Below, in pieces: positions 9,226-18,375 of a stretch of DNA of 64,000 nt. Every line of letters starts with the position of its first letter. Positions within the stretch are counted from its first letter, which is position 1. The DNA is taken from NCBI RefSeq assembly GCF_019084545.1, contig NZ_JAHREP010000005.1:159465-223464 (forward strand), in the 5' to 3' direction. Origin of the DNA: Marinobacterium ramblicola (GTDB lineage: Bacteria > Pseudomonadota > Gammaproteobacteria > Pseudomonadales > Balneatricaceae). The notes under the pieces are model-generated. The model was not told where the DNA came from and did not search any database. It worked only from the letters and a program-made list of their open reading frames with translations. Both the position numbers and the translations under genes were made by a program.

Positions 9226-10218
9226 GTGGAACTGGTGTGTCCTGCCGGGAGTTTTCCCGCTCTGAAGGCGGCTGTGGATAACGGCGCCGATGCCGTCTAT
9301 TTCGGTTTCCGCGATAAGACCAACGCGCGCCAGTTTGCCGGTCTCAACTTCGACCGACGCAAGGCGGAGAAGGGGATAGATTACGCCCGCAGTCGTGGCG
9401 TCAAGGTGCTCTGCGCCATCAACACCTATCCCCAGCCCGAGGGCTGGAGTACCTGGAAGGCCGCGGTGGACATGGCTGCCGACCTGGGCGTCGATGCGCT
9501 GATCGCCGCCGATATGGGCGTGCTCGGTTACGCGGCCGACCACCATCCGGGGCTACGCCTGCATCTGTCGGTGCAGGGCTCGGCTACCAACTACGAGGCG
9601 CTGGAGTACTACCGCCAGCAGTTCGGCATTCAACGCGCGGTGCTGCCGCGGGTGCTGTCGCTGGCGCAGGTGGAGCATCTGGCTGCGCACACCGAGGTGG
9701 AGCTGGAGGTGTTTGCCTTCGGCAGCCTCTGCATCATGGTCGAGGGGCGCTGCTACCTCTCCTCCTATCTCACCGACGAATCCCCCAACACCTGCGGCGC
9801 CTGCTCGCCGGCCAAGGCCGTACGCTGGCAGGAGACCTCGCGCGGGCTGGAGTCACGCCTGAACGAGGTGTTGATCGATCGCTACAGCGACGGTGAAAAG
9901 GCTGGTTACCCCACCCTGTGCAAGGGGCGCTTCGAGGTGGAGGGCGACATCTACCACGCGATGGAGGAGCCCACCAGCCTCAACACCCTGGACTTGATTC
10001 CGGAACTGAAGCGGATCGGCATCCAGGCGGTCAAGATCGAGGGGCGCCAGCGCAGCCCCGCCTATGTCTCCCAGGTGACCCGGATCTGGCGCGAGGCGCT
10101 CGACAGCGCTGCGCGGCCGGGCGAGTTCAAGGTACAACCGCAGTGGGGCCAGGGGCTGGAGGCGCTGTCCGAGGGCAGCACTACCACCCTCGGTGCCTAC
10201 CACCGCAGCTGGCAGTAA
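9226..10218 (+). CDS. ubiU: O2-independent ubiquinone hydroxylase subunit UbiU (U32 family)
   Basis: A 330-aa U32-family protein that acts with UbiV in anaerobic ring hydroxylation during ubiquinone synthesis. The four [4Fe-4S] cysteines of E. coli UbiU are conserved at identical positions: C169, C176, C193 and C232. It starts with GTG, supported by CAGGAGG 5 nt upstream. ubiV follows after 10 nt. The upstream region has an FNR box and a NarL-like palindrome, so expression during nitrate respiration is likely. The gene replaces oxygen-dependent hydroxylases when oxygen is absent. Confidence 0.95.
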   Translation: MELVCPAGSFPALKAAVDNGADAVYFGFRDKTNARQFAGLNFDRRKAEKGIDYARSRGVKVLCAINTYPQPEGWSTWKAAVDMAADLGVDALIAADMGVLGYAADHHPGLRLHLSVQGSATNYEALEYYRQQFGIQRAVLPRVLSLAQVEHLAAHTEVELEVFAFGSLCIMVEGRCYLSSYLTDESPNTCGACSPAKAVRWQETSRGLESRLNEVLIDRYSDGEKAGYPTLCKGRFEVEGDIYHAMEEPTSLNTLDLIPELKRIGIQAVKIEGRQRSPAYVSQVTRIWREALDSAARPGEFKVQPQWGQGLEALSEGSTTTLGAYHRSWQ

Positions 10219-10228
10219 GGGGAGTGAG

Positions 10229-11125
10229 ATGGAACAGTCACCGAAACTGACCCTGGGGCCGCTGCTCTACTTCTGGCCCAAGCAGGATGTGTATAACTTC
10301 TATGCCGAGATGGCGGAACTACCGCTGGATACTGTCTACCTTGGCGAGACGGTCTGCTCCAAGCGGCGCCAGCTCAGGCTCGACGACTGGATCGAGATCG
10401 GCCGCGACCTGCGCGCCTGCGGCAAGCAGGTGGTGCTCTCCGGTCTGGCGCTGCTGGAGGCAGAGTCGGAACTGAAGATGCTACGCCGCATCTGCGCCAA
10501 CGGCGAGTTCCGCGTCGAGGCCAACGATATGGCCGCGGTGCAGCTGTTGAGCGACCAGGGGGTGGAGTTCGTCACCGGCCCGTCGATCAATATCTACAAC
10601 CTGAACACGCTCAAGCGACTCTACAACAGCGGCATGCGGCGCTGGGTGATGCCGGTGGAGCTGTCGGCGCAGACGCTGGAGCAGTTGCTGCAGCAGGCGG
10701 CGCAGGATGGTGGTCTGCCGGAGCTGGAGACCGAGGTGTTCGGCTACGGCTGTCTGCCGCTGGCCTATGCCGCGCGCTGCTTCACCGCCCGCTACCGCAA
10801 CCTGCCCAAGGACAACTGCAACTTCTGCTGCATCGAGTATCCGGACGGCATCCCCGTGCGCTCGCAGGAGGGCAAGGAGTTGTTCACGATGAACGGCATC
10901 CAGACCCTGTCCGGCGAACACTACAACCTGGAGCACGAGCTGGACGCCATGCGGCAGATGGGCGTGAATCGGGTGCGCCTGAGTCCGCAGCGTCAGGGGA
11001 TGGTCGAGGTGGTCGAACGTTTTGCCCGGCGCCTGAACGGCGAACAGTCAGAGTCGATTCCCTTGCTTAGGGTGGGGCAGTGCAATGGCTACTGGTATGG
11101 GCTGCCCGGGATGGATCGGGTGTGA
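10229..11125 (+). CDS. ubiV: O2-independent ubiquinone hydroxylase subunit UbiV (U32 family)
   Basis: A 298-aa partner of UbiU. The ATG of MEQSPKLTL was chosen because GGGGAG lies just before it. Cysteines C43, C184, C197 and C201 keep the spacing of the E. coli [4Fe-4S] ligands C39, C180, C193 and C197. It probably forms one transcript with ubiU. The third component, ubiT, is 0.6 kb downstream on the other strand with its own FNR box. Confidence 0.95.
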   Translation: MEQSPKLTLGPLLYFWPKQDVYNFYAEMAELPLDTVYLGETVCSKRRQLRLDDWIEIGRDLRACGKQVVLSGLALLEAESELKMLRRICANGEFRVEANDMAAVQLLSDQGVEFVTGPSINIYNLNTLKRLYNSGMRRWVMPVELSAQTLEQLLQQAAQDGGLPELETEVFGYGCLPLAYAARCFTARYRNLPKDNCNFCCIEYPDGIPVRSQEGKELFTMNGIQTLSGEHYNLEHELDAMRQMGVNRVRLSPQRQGMVEVVERFARRLNGEQSESIPLLRVGQCNGYWYGLPGMDRV

Positions 11126-11240
11126 TTGCCGTCTCGGAAATTTCTGACCAAAAAAGGAGGTTTTTACCGGTATCGATCAGGTTCTGATTTTGCTAAGTTA
11201 AACGCCTGTTTGTCTGTGCGTCCAAGGGGAAGGAGTACGC

Positions 11241-11780
11241 ATGACGGGGCGTTGGTCGCTGCGGTATCCCTCGGTAAGTAAGGTGCGTGTCATTGGACCG
11301 GCATTTTTGCTGTGCTGGGCGCTTTTTAGTGCCGAGGTCAGCACGGCCGATGCCGTGGCAGGCGTTCCGGCGGTCGAGCAGCCACGGGATGAGACGCAAC
11401 AAAGGCTGGAGCAACTGCATGAACGGATACAGCGGGCGGCCGCGACCATCGAAGAGCAGCAGCAACAGCTAAGCGCCAACAGAAACCGAATCGCACTGAT
11501 AAGGGGCAAGCTGAAAAGCCTGGAAGCATCGATCGATAACGGGCTAATCGGGCAAAACTATGTCGATGCTCTTCTCAGTGAGATAGAGCAACTGGAAGCG
11601 CTCAGCGAAGAAATGGAAGAGAGTATCGCTCAGGCCAAGTGGAGCGTCGCCGAATACGCGCTGGAACAATCCCGCCTGGAGTCCGATCGGCGCCGAATCA
11701 CGTCGTCCGAACCGGCAGACCCTGGTCAGCCCCGCTCATCCCTGCATACGCCGGATAATCCGCAAACCCCGCTGAAATAG
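11241..11780 (+). CDS. Exported coiled-coil protein of unknown function
   Basis: A 179-aa protein with a strong AAGGAG ribosome site. An N-terminal hydrophobic segment (VIGPAFLLCWALFSAEV) looks like a signal peptide. Residues about 50-145 are a Gln/Glu-rich coiled coil; the tail is Pro/Ser-rich. No family was recognised. Its last 45 nt overlap the 3' end of ubiT on the other strand, a convergent arrangement. Confidence 0.65.
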   Translation: MTGRWSLRYPSVSKVRVIGPAFLLCWALFSAEVSTADAVAGVPAVEQPRDETQQRLEQLHERIQRAAATIEEQQQQLSANRNRIALIRGKLKSLEASIDNGLIGQNYVDALLSEIEQLEALSEEMEESIAQAKWSVAEYALEQSRLESDRRRITSSEPADPGQPRSSLHTPDNPQTPLK

Positions 11781-12242
11781 CGGCGGCATCTCGCTCCAGT
11801 CCACACTGTCGAGCAGATTTTTCACCGCCAGCCCCAGTTCCGTATCGCCCTCAATCGACAGGCGGCGCTGAAAGAACAGCGTATCCGGATCCTCCTCCAG
11901 CGTCGCCAGGCGAATAAACTCGCGCGAATCGCCGCGAATCCAGGCGTCGGGACTCCTGTTGGAGCCGCTGGTCGGTTCCACCCTGAGTCGCCCGTCTCGA
12001 TAGCCGAACGCCAGCCGTATTCCCAGATCCCTCACCTCCAGCCCCAGCTGGCGCTGCGCCATAAACTCGAACTCCTCATCCTCCAGTTGCTGCTGGAATA
12101 ACCGGTTTAACAGCCGTTCCAGCACCATCCCCTTGGCCCGGAACGGGAGATGCGGTTCGGCCTTGCTGACCAGCTTAGGCAGGTTGGTAGACAGTCTGGG
12201 CAGTAAGCGCAGGGGCAGAGGAGGGCGGGGCAGAAAGATCAT
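11736..12242 (-). CDS. ubiT: Ubiquinone biosynthesis accessory factor UbiT (SCP2 domain)
   Basis: A 168-aa SCP2-fold lipid-binding protein needed for anaerobic ubiquinone synthesis with UbiU and UbiV. The N-terminal proline-rich helix (PRPPLPLRLLPRL) and the SCP2 core with GDTELGLAVKNLLDSVDW are typical of UbiT. AGGAG precedes the ATG. It is divergent from nrdD, and the 154-nt gap has one FNR box placed at -41.5 for both directions, with TAGTAT at 12269-12274 as its -10. Confidence 0.9.
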   Translation of the reverse strand: MIFLPRPPLPLRLLPRLSTNLPKLVSKAEPHLPFRAKGMVLERLLNRLFQQQLEDEEFEFMAQRQLGLEVRDLGIRLAFGYRDGRLRVEPTSGSNRSPDAWIRGDSREFIRLATLEEDPDTLFFQRRLSIEGDTELGLAVKNLLDSVDWSEMPPLFQRGLRIIRRMQG

Positions 12243-12296
12243 ACTGAAGCTCCTGATAGGGTTGCCTGATACTAGGCGAAAATTTTTTTTCGGCCC

Positions 12297-12310
12297 TTGA
12301 TGTCAGTCAA
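12297..12310. promoter_or_regulatory. Shared FNR box of the divergent ubiT and nrdD promoters
   Basis: TTGATGTCAGTCAA matches the FNR consensus at 9 of 10 positions. Taken as a -41.5 site, it predicts a nrdD start near 12345 with -10 GATAAT (12334-12339), and a ubiT start near 12262 with -10 TAGTAT (12274-12269). Both -10 elements fall at the expected distance, so one site can serve both genes. Confidence 0.8.
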
Positions 12311-12339
12311 TGTCTGAGTGCGGTGCTGCTGTCGATAAT

Positions 12340-12387
12340 GGTCTATATGTTGTGGTGAGCGATTAAAAATAACACTACATATAGTGT
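12340..12387 (+). promoter_or_regulatory. Two NrdR boxes upstream of nrdD
   Basis: The downstream box ACACTACATATAGTGT (12372-12387) fits the NrdR consensus fully. The upstream box (12340-12355, GGTCTATATGTTGTGG) keeps the central CTATAT and the TTGTG half. Their centres are 32 bp apart, three helical turns, as is usual for NrdR pairs. The upstream box covers the predicted transcript start, a position suited to repression. Confidence 0.85.
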
Positions 12388-12396
12388 GAGGCGGCA

Positions 12397-14124
12397 ATGG
12401 AACGATATGCGAACGTAGAGGTAAGGAGCACGGTCGACGAGTACCTGGAGCGCAGCGACTGGCGGGTCAACGCCAACGCCAACCAGGGCTACTCGCTGGG
12501 CGGGTTGATCCTGAATGTGTCCGGCAAGGTGATCGCCAACTACTGGCTCAACGAGGTCTATACCCCGCTGATCGGTCTCGCGCACCGCGAGGGCGATCTG
12601 CATATCCATGATCTGGACATGCTCTCCGGCTACTGCGCCGGTTGGTCGCTGCGCACCCTGCTGTTCGAGGGGCTCAACGGCATTCCCGGGCGGCTCGAGA
12701 GCGGCGCGCCCAAGCATCTGTCCAGCGCCGTGGGCCAGATCGTCAACTTCCTCGGCACGCTGCAGAACGAGTGGGCCGGCGCCCAGGCGTTCAGCTCCTT
12801 CGATACCTATCTGGCGCCTTTCATCCGCAAGGACAACCTGACCTACGAGCAGGTGCTGCAGTGCATGCAGGAGCTGATCTACAACCTCAACGTGCCCTCG
12901 CGCTGGGGCACCCAGACCCCGTTCACCAACCTGACCTTCGACTGGCACTGCCCGGACGACCTGAAGGAGCAGGTGCCGGTGATCGCGGGTGAAGAGATGC
13001 CGTTCAGCTACGGCGATCTGCAGGCCGAGATGGATATGATCAACCGCGCCTACCTGGAGGTGATGGACGCTGGCGATGCCAAAGGGCGGGTGTTCACCTT
13101 CCCGATCCCGACCTACAACATCACCAAGGATTTCGACTGGGACAGCGCCAACGCCTATCGGCTGTTCCAGCTCACCGCCAAGTACGGCCTGCCCTACTTC
13201 CAGAACTTCATCCGCTCCGACCTGGAGCCGAACATGGTGCGCTCCATGTGCTGCCGCCTACAGCTGGATCTGCGCGAGCTGCTCAAGCGCGGCAACGGCC
13301 TGTTTGGTTCCGCCGAGCAGACCGGTTCGATCGGTGTGGTCACCATCAACTGCGCCCGGCTGGGCTACCTCTACCGGGGGGATTGGGAGGGGCTGTACGA
13401 GCGGATCGACCATTTGCTGATTCTGGCCAAGGAATCGCTGGAGCTGAAGCGCCGTCGCATCCAGCAACTGATGGACGAGGGGTTGTTCCCCTACACCAAG
13501 CGCTACCTGGGCACGCTGCGCAACCACTTTTCCACCATCGGCGTGAACGGTATCAACGAGATGCTGCGCAACTTCAGCGACGACCGCATCGACATCTCCT
13601 TTGACGAGGGGCAGGCGCAGGCGCTGAGGCTGCTCAACCATATTAATGAGCGGCTGACCCAGTTCCAGGAGCAGACCGGCCATCTGTACAACCTGGAAGC
13701 AACACCGGCTGAGGGCACAACCTACCGCTTCGCTCGTGAGGATCAAAAGCGCTGGCCCGATATCCTCCAGGCCGGTACCCGTGAGCACCCCTACTACACC
13801 AACTCCAGCCAACTGCCGGTGGGTTTTACCGATGACCCCTTCCTGGCGCTGGAGAAGCAGGATGCACTGCAGACCCGCTACACCGGCGGCACCGTGCTGC
13901 ACCTGTACATGCGCGAGCGGATCTCCAGCGTACGCGCCTGCAAACAGATGGTGAAACAGGCACTGAGCAACTTCGCGCTGCCCTATATCACCATCACCCC
14001 GACCTTCTCCATCTGTCCGCACCACGGCTATCTGGCCGGGGAGCACGAATACTGTCCGCGCTGCGACGAAGAGCGTCTGCAGCAGAAACTCACACAGAAT
14101 CAACAAGCACCCGCCTGCGCCTGA
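12397..14124 (+). CDS. nrdD: Anaerobic ribonucleoside-triphosphate reductase, large part (lacks the glycyl-radical tail)
   Basis: A 575-aa class III reductase that makes deoxynucleotides without oxygen. The ten-stranded barrel core is recognisable (DLHIHDLDMLSGYCAGWSL, IGVVTINCARLGYL). The zinc site near the end is present as CPHH (from C540) and CPRC (C553, C556). The protein then stops, with no RVxGY glycyl-radical motif. That motif is encoded by the separate gene at 14169-14318. A GAGG ribosome site precedes the ATG, and FNR and NrdR boxes lie upstream. The gene order nrdD / tail / nrdG is tight, so a working split enzyme is more likely than a broken gene. Confidence 0.93.
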   Translation: MERYANVEVRSTVDEYLERSDWRVNANANQGYSLGGLILNVSGKVIANYWLNEVYTPLIGLAHREGDLHIHDLDMLSGYCAGWSLRTLLFEGLNGIPGRLESGAPKHLSSAVGQIVNFLGTLQNEWAGAQAFSSFDTYLAPFIRKDNLTYEQVLQCMQELIYNLNVPSRWGTQTPFTNLTFDWHCPDDLKEQVPVIAGEEMPFSYGDLQAEMDMINRAYLEVMDAGDAKGRVFTFPIPTYNITKDFDWDSANAYRLFQLTAKYGLPYFQNFIRSDLEPNMVRSMCCRLQLDLRELLKRGNGLFGSAEQTGSIGVVTINCARLGYLYRGDWEGLYERIDHLLILAKESLELKRRRIQQLMDEGLFPYTKRYLGTLRNHFSTIGVNGINEMLRNFSDDRIDISFDEGQAQALRLLNHINERLTQFQEQTGHLYNLEATPAEGTTYRFAREDQKRWPDILQAGTREHPYYTNSSQLPVGFTDDPFLALEKQDALQTRYTGGTVLHLYMRERISSVRACKQMVKQALSNFALPYITITPTFSICPHHGYLAGEHEYCPRCDEERLQQKLTQNQQAPACA

Positions 14125-14168
14125 TCGGGCGTGGGCAACCAAACCAAGCAAAACCAAGGAGAGTCATC

Positions 14169-14318
14169 ATGAACGCAGCCCAACTACTGAAACCGGAAGA
14201 GCGTCAGCGTTGCGAGGTCTGGACCCGGGTCATGGGTTACCACCGGCCGGTGTCCCAGTTCAATGCCGGCAAGCGCTCGGAGCACCAGGAGCGCCGCCAC
14301 TTCGTCGAGAAAGTGTGA
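14169..14318 (+). CDS. 49-aa glycyl-radical subunit of the split NrdD
   Basis: A short gene with its own AAGGAG ribosome site, starting 45 nt after the nrdD stop. The peptide contains TRVMGYHRPVSQFNAGK, the C-terminal glycyl-radical motif of NrdD, with the radical glycine at G23 and arginine R20. The final KRSEHQERRHF also matches NrdD ends. Its stop overlaps the nrdG start (TGATG), which links translation of the radical acceptor to its activase. It should dock into the large subunit to place G23 beside the active-site cysteine. No frameshift joins the two parts: there are an in-frame stop, a spacer and a new start. Confidence 0.9.
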   Translation: MNAAQLLKPEERQRCEVWTRVMGYHRPVSQFNAGKRSEHQERRHFVEKV

Positions 14319-15040
14319 TGCAAAAGCGGTTGCGCATACCGGAGGAACTGCGGGTCAGCGGCATGACGCCGCTGACCACCATCGACTTCCCGGACCACCT
14401 GGCCTGTGTGCTCTATACCCAAGGTTGCCCGCTGCGTTGCCGTTACTGTCACAACCCCCAGCTGATCCCCTTTGGCGATCAGCCTGGGTCGATCTCCTGG
14501 CCGGAAATTGAAGAGTTCCTGCACAGGCGTCAGGGTCTGCTCGAAGCCGTGGTGTTCAGCGGCGGAGAGCCGACCCTGCAACCCGCCCTGGCCGCGGCGA
14601 TGGCCGCGGTCAGGGAGCTGGGTTTCAAGGTCGGCCTGCACACAGCCGGGGTCAGCCCCGAGCGCTTGGCGCAGCTGTTGCCGTTGGTCGACTGGGTCGG
14701 CCTCGATGTCAAAGCCCCCTACCAGCGTTATCCACAGGTCACCGGTCGCAACCACCAGGCGCAGCAGAACCGCAACAGCCTGGAGTTGCTGCTTGACTCC
14801 GGCATCCCGTTCGAATGCCGCACCACGGTCGACTGGCGCCTGTTCCCCCCCGACGAGCTGCACGATCTGGCTTGCCAACTGGCCGATCTGGGCGTTGAAC
14901 ATTACGCCGTACAGATCAATCAGGCCCGCAACTGCCTCGACCCCGCATTGGAGCAGATGGTCACGCTGCCGACCGAACAGCTGGCGAACCTGCGCGACAG
15001 GCTGGACGAGCTGTTTCCGGTGTTCGTGTGGCGGGAGTAG
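14318..15040 (+). CDS. nrdG: Anaerobic ribonucleotide reductase activating protein
   Basis: A 240-aa radical-SAM activase that installs the glycyl radical on NrdD. The [4Fe-4S] motif is C37-x3-C41-x2-C44 in GCPLRCRYCHNP, and FSGGEPTLQ follows for SAM binding. The ATG overlaps the stop of the 49-aa gene by one nucleotide. It resembles the longer NrdG type paired with Pseudomonas- or Bdellovibrio-like NrdD. Confidence 0.94.
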   Translation: MQKRLRIPEELRVSGMTPLTTIDFPDHLACVLYTQGCPLRCRYCHNPQLIPFGDQPGSISWPEIEEFLHRRQGLLEAVVFSGGEPTLQPALAAAMAAVRELGFKVGLHTAGVSPERLAQLLPLVDWVGLDVKAPYQRYPQVTGRNHQAQQNRNSLELLLDSGIPFECRTTVDWRLFPPDELHDLACQLADLGVEHYAVQINQARNCLDPALEQMVTLPTEQLANLRDRLDELFPVFVWRE

Positions 15041-15182
15041 CGTCGCATCACGCGAGCCCATTTGGCTGGCGGGAGCCGCCCCCATACCCGCCCTGCTCTC
15101 CACTACTGACAGAGTCTGACAGTGGCGCCTTCTAGACTTCGTACCTGTGCATATCGCACGGAACATTCGTAGAGGAACCACT

Positions 15183-15491
15183 ATGAGCAAGTGTATTGAA
15201 GCCGTGACTTTTAAGCTTAATGCAGGGAGTGACCTGTCCGCTTTTATCGATGCAAACGGGAAAGTGAACGCCTGGGCGCGCGAGCAGCCGGGATTTTTGA
15301 CCCGCGACCTGTCCCAACTGGAAGATGACACCTGGCTGGATGTTGTCTACTGGGCCACGATGAGCGACGCTAAGCGGGCCGGTGAGACCTTTATGAGCGC
15401 GCTGGGCGATAGCGCATTCATGTCGATGATCGATCCGGCCTCGGTCAAGATGTCCCACGGCGAACTGCGCGTCGCCATCAAGTCGGAATGA
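15183..15491 (+). CDS. Small ABM-like (dimeric alpha-beta barrel) protein
   Basis: A 102-aa soluble protein; the ATG of MSKCIEAVTF follows AGAGGA. The pattern EQPGFLTRDLSQ, then WLDVVYWATMSDAK, resembles antibiotic-biosynthesis-monooxygenase-like barrels. The substrate is unknown. It is separated by one nucleotide from the start of a helix-turn-helix regulator gene, so the two are probably co-transcribed. Family assignment is by fold pattern only. Confidence 0.65.
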   Translation: MSKCIEAVTFKLNAGSDLSAFIDANGKVNAWAREQPGFLTRDLSQLEDDTWLDVVYWATMSDAKRAGETFMSALGDSAFMSMIDPASVKMSHGELRVAIKSE

Positions 15492-15492
15492 T

Positions 15493-16188
15493 ATGAGTAA
15501 AGCGGAGCGTCTGTTCAATCTCTATACCCTGCTGCGTGCCCGACGGACCGCAATAACGGCAGACGCCATTGCGTCCGCGCTGGAGGTCAGCGTACGCACC
15601 GTGTACCGGGATGTGCAGGCGCTTACGCTGTCCGGCGTGCCGATCGAGGGCGAGCCGGGTGTCGGCTATCTGCTGCGCCCCGGCTACGAGCTGCCACCAT
15701 TGATGTTCAACGCCGAGGAGGTGCTGTCGCTGATGGTGGGGATCCGCATGGTGCGCGCGTTTACCGATCCCGATCTCGCCAGGGCGGCGCAACAGGCGGA
15801 ACAGAAGATAACCTCCGTGCTGACGGAGCCGCTCAAGGCGCGTGCCGAAAACCAGCCCTACCGTATACCGGTGCTTGCCCAGGACGATGAACTCAGAGAG
15901 GTGCATCGCACCCTGCGCGTCGCCTGCGAAGCGCAGCGCAAGGTACGTGCGCTCTATGTCGATGAGCAGCGGAACAGGACGGAGCGGGTGTTATAGCCGC
16001 TGGGGATCATCGGCTGGACAGGCCGCTGGACCCTGCTTGCCTGGTGCGAAACAAGGCAAGATTATCGCAACTTCCGTTTCGACCGCTTTGAGGCGCTTAG
16101 ATGCCTGAACGAGCGCTTCGAAACCACTCCGGATATCGGCATCGGTCATTTCTTCGAGACCGTCATCGGCGTTCCGGACCACCGCTGA
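15493..16188 (+). pseudogene. YafY-type HTH/WYL regulator interrupted by an in-frame TAG
   Basis: The first 167 codons encode an HTH_11 domain (TADAIASALEVSVRTVYRDV) and the first half of a WYL-type domain, then stop at TAG (15994-15996). The same frame continues for 63 codons with PLGIIGWTGRWTLLAWCETR and DYRNFRFDRFEALRCLNERF, the normal end of this family, to TGA at 16186. Family members usually have Trp at the stop position, so one TGG-to-TAG change explains it. It may be a recent pseudogene, a readthrough gene or a sequencing error. Confidence 0.75.
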
Positions 16189-16214
16189 TGCCGATGCAAA
16201 CGAGGATCCCGCCG

Positions 16215-16520
16215 ATGACGAAAAAACCGAGACTCAGGGATTTAAACGGGTTGGGGCCAAAATCCGAGGCATGGTTGTGTGAGGTCGGCATCGATACGCC
16301 GGAGCGGTTAAGAGAGACCGGAGCCGTCGCCGCCTTCGTTAAACTGCAGCAGGAGTGCAGCGTTAAACCCAGCATGAACTTTCTGTATGCACTGGTCGGT
16401 GCATTGGAGGATCGGCATTGGACGGCGATAGCCCGGACGGAAAAAGGACGCCTGCTTACGGAGCTGGATGGTTATTGTGAACTGCAGCGGATAATGGCTG
16501 AGCAGGACTCCGGCTCTTAG
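16215..16520 (+). CDS. TfoX C-terminal-domain protein
   Basis: A 101-aa protein resembling the C-terminal helix-hairpin-helix part of TfoX: LRDLNGLGPKSEAWLCEVGI and then LYALVGALEDRHW. The N-terminal TfoX domain is absent, as in many stand-alone copies. GAGG lies 9 nt before the chosen ATG; an ATG at 16188 is also possible. The function of such single-domain forms is not known. The last 65 nt overlap the convergent GST gene. Confidence 0.8.
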   Translation: MTKKPRLRDLNGLGPKSEAWLCEVGIDTPERLRETGAVAAFVKLQQECSVKPSMNFLYALVGALEDRHWTAIARTEKGRLLTELDGYCELQRIMAEQDSGS

Positions 16521-17223
16521 CCTGCAGCAACCGGGCGAGCCAACTGTTCCGAGCTTCCACGAACGCGATCAGCGTCTGTGGATAATCGGCACCGACCGCC
16601 TGCCTGACCGACTCTCTCTCCCGCAGCGACTGCCGCCAGTACCGGACGTTGGGCAGCCCATCGAAGATCCCTAGATCGGTCACCGACTCGAACACATCGA
16701 AATAGCGGAATATCGGCCCGAACACCGCATCGACCAGACCGAACTCCGTGCCGGTGAAGTAGGGCGTGACAACGACCGGTTCCAACCGTTGAAAACTCTC
16801 CCTCAACGTCGTTCGCACGTCATCGAACCCTGTTTCGTCATTCACGCTGTAAAGCCGGGCGATCTGGTTCAGGATAGCCGAACCGAACTCGATCCAGGCG
16901 CGATGGCGAGCCCGCTCCAGCGGATCCTGCGGCAGCAGTGGCGTCTCGGTGGTCTCATCCAGATACTCGCAGATCACCGCGGACTCGAACAGCGTGTGCC
17001 GATTATCGATCTGCAGCAGCGGCACTTTGCCGGTGGGCGAGATCTCCCGGAACCACTCCGGCTTGGCCGCCAGATCGATATCGGTACGGGCGTAGGGCAC
17101 GCCCTTTTCGATCAGCGTAATCACCGAGCGCTGCACATAGGGGCAGAGCTTATGGCTGATCAGATGCAGATGTGACACGCGGTGGATGGCCGGTGCCGGA
17201 CGGGGGCTGGCTGCGATATTCAT
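16456..17223 (-). CDS. Glutathione S-transferase family protein
   Basis: A 255-aa cytoplasmic protein. The N-terminal thioredoxin-like domain begins at about residue 15 with HKLCPYVQRS (C27 at the active site), then SPTGKVPLL and ESAVICEYLDE for glutathione binding, followed by an all-helical C-terminal domain. The cysteine suggests an omega- or beta-like class. It is divergent from a LysR regulator across a 160-nt gap, so that regulator may control it. The substrate is unknown. Confidence 0.85.
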   Translation of the reverse strand: MNIAASPRPAPAIHRVSHLHLISHKLCPYVQRSVITLIEKGVPYARTDIDLAAKPEWFREISPTGKVPLLQIDNRHTLFESAVICEYLDETTETPLLPQDPLERARHRAWIEFGSAILNQIARLYSVNDETGFDDVRTTLRESFQRLEPVVVTPYFTGTEFGLVDAVFGPIFRYFDVFESVTDLGIFDGLPNVRYWRQSLRERESVRQAVGADYPQTLIAFVEARNSWLARLLQAKSRSPAQPLSAAVHNNHPAP

Positions 17224-17383
17224 GACGATTCCTCCTCATTGCCTGATGGAGGTAGTATTGTGTTTGCGTATCTGCGCGTAAATTGCGAATTTAAGCAATC
17301 TATATTTGCATAGATGCAAATCGTGGTAACGGGACATAAGGCGCAGACGCAGGGTGCAAGGTGAACAGCGTAACGGGGGATAA

Positions 17384-18265
17384 GTGGTGGACTGGAACGC
17401 ATTGAAGAGCTTTCTGGCGATCGCCGAGTCGGGCTCGCTGGCGGGCGCGGCCCGGGAGCTGGGCGTCAACCACTCCACCATGTTCCGGCGGTTGCAGAGC
17501 TATGAGGCCGAGCTGGGCGGGCGTCTGTTCGACAAGATCGACAACCGCTACCTGCTGACCCCGCTGGGGGAGGAGTTGCTCGACCAGGGCAGGCAGATCG
17601 CCACTCGGTTCGACGATATCGAACGCCGCCTCGTCGGCAAGGATGTGCAACCGAAGGGGCGGGTTCGGATCACCGCCCCCTACAACATCGCCAACCGCTT
17701 TCTGCCGCAGGCGCTTGCCCCCCTGCGGGATGCCTATCCCGAGATCGAGATCGAGGTGCTGTCCAGTAATCTGGAACTGAATATGAACAGCCGGATCGCC
17801 GATATCGCGATCCGCGCCACCGCCAGCCCGCCGGAACACCTGATCGGCCGTAAGCTGATATCCATCCCCTGGGGAATCTTCGCCGCACCCGACTACCTGG
17901 ACGGACAGGCGCCGCTCGACTCACTGCAGAACCTGGCAGCCCACCGATTGATCGGCGGTGCCGGGCTGATGCTGAATCTGCCCGCGTTCGCCTGGCTGGA
18001 GCAGCACTACCCGGCGCAGATCGCCACCCGCTGCGATGAGTTGACGGCGATGTCCCACTTTGCCGAACAGGGCCAGGGGCTGGCGTTTCTGCCGCTGGAT
18101 CAGGCGCGGGAGGGGATCGTCTGTCTGGCCGAATTCCCGCCCGGCAAGAGCAGCGAACTCTGGCTGCTGACCCACCCGGACCTGCGCCGCACCGAGCGGA
18201 TACGTTTGGTGATGGAGCAGTTGACGGAGTATTTCCGCGGGATCGTGTTTCCAAGCAGTGGCTAA
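17384..18265 (+). CDS. LysR family transcriptional regulator
   Basis: A 293-aa regulator with an N-terminal winged helix (MFRRLQSYEAELGGRLFDK) and a substrate-binding domain. Translation starts at one of two adjacent GTG codons behind GGGGGA. It is divergent from the GST gene. The shared 160-nt gap is AT-rich, which fits the usual LysR arrangement. The effector is unknown. Confidence 0.88.
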   Translation: MVDWNALKSFLAIAESGSLAGAARELGVNHSTMFRRLQSYEAELGGRLFDKIDNRYLLTPLGEELLDQGRQIATRFDDIERRLVGKDVQPKGRVRITAPYNIANRFLPQALAPLRDAYPEIEIEVLSSNLELNMNSRIADIAIRATASPPEHLIGRKLISIPWGIFAAPDYLDGQAPLDSLQNLAAHRLIGGAGLMLNLPAFAWLEQHYPAQIATRCDELTAMSHFAEQGQGLAFLPLDQAREGIVCLAEFPPGKSSELWLLTHPDLRRTERIRLVMEQLTEYFRGIVFPSSG

Positions 18266-18375
18266 CGTACGCCAAATCCCTGTCGCGTCCGACGAGAGTC
18301 AGGCAAAATTGCACGCACTATTGGGTCTACCCGTAAACCCGCGAACGTATTGCGACAGGGAATCGATTAACACAC

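Noticed and set aside
12355..12363. NarL site for ubiT at the 52-bp position
   Set aside because: No TAC-type heptamer pair is present there; the NarL-FNR pattern does not extend to ubiT or nrdD.
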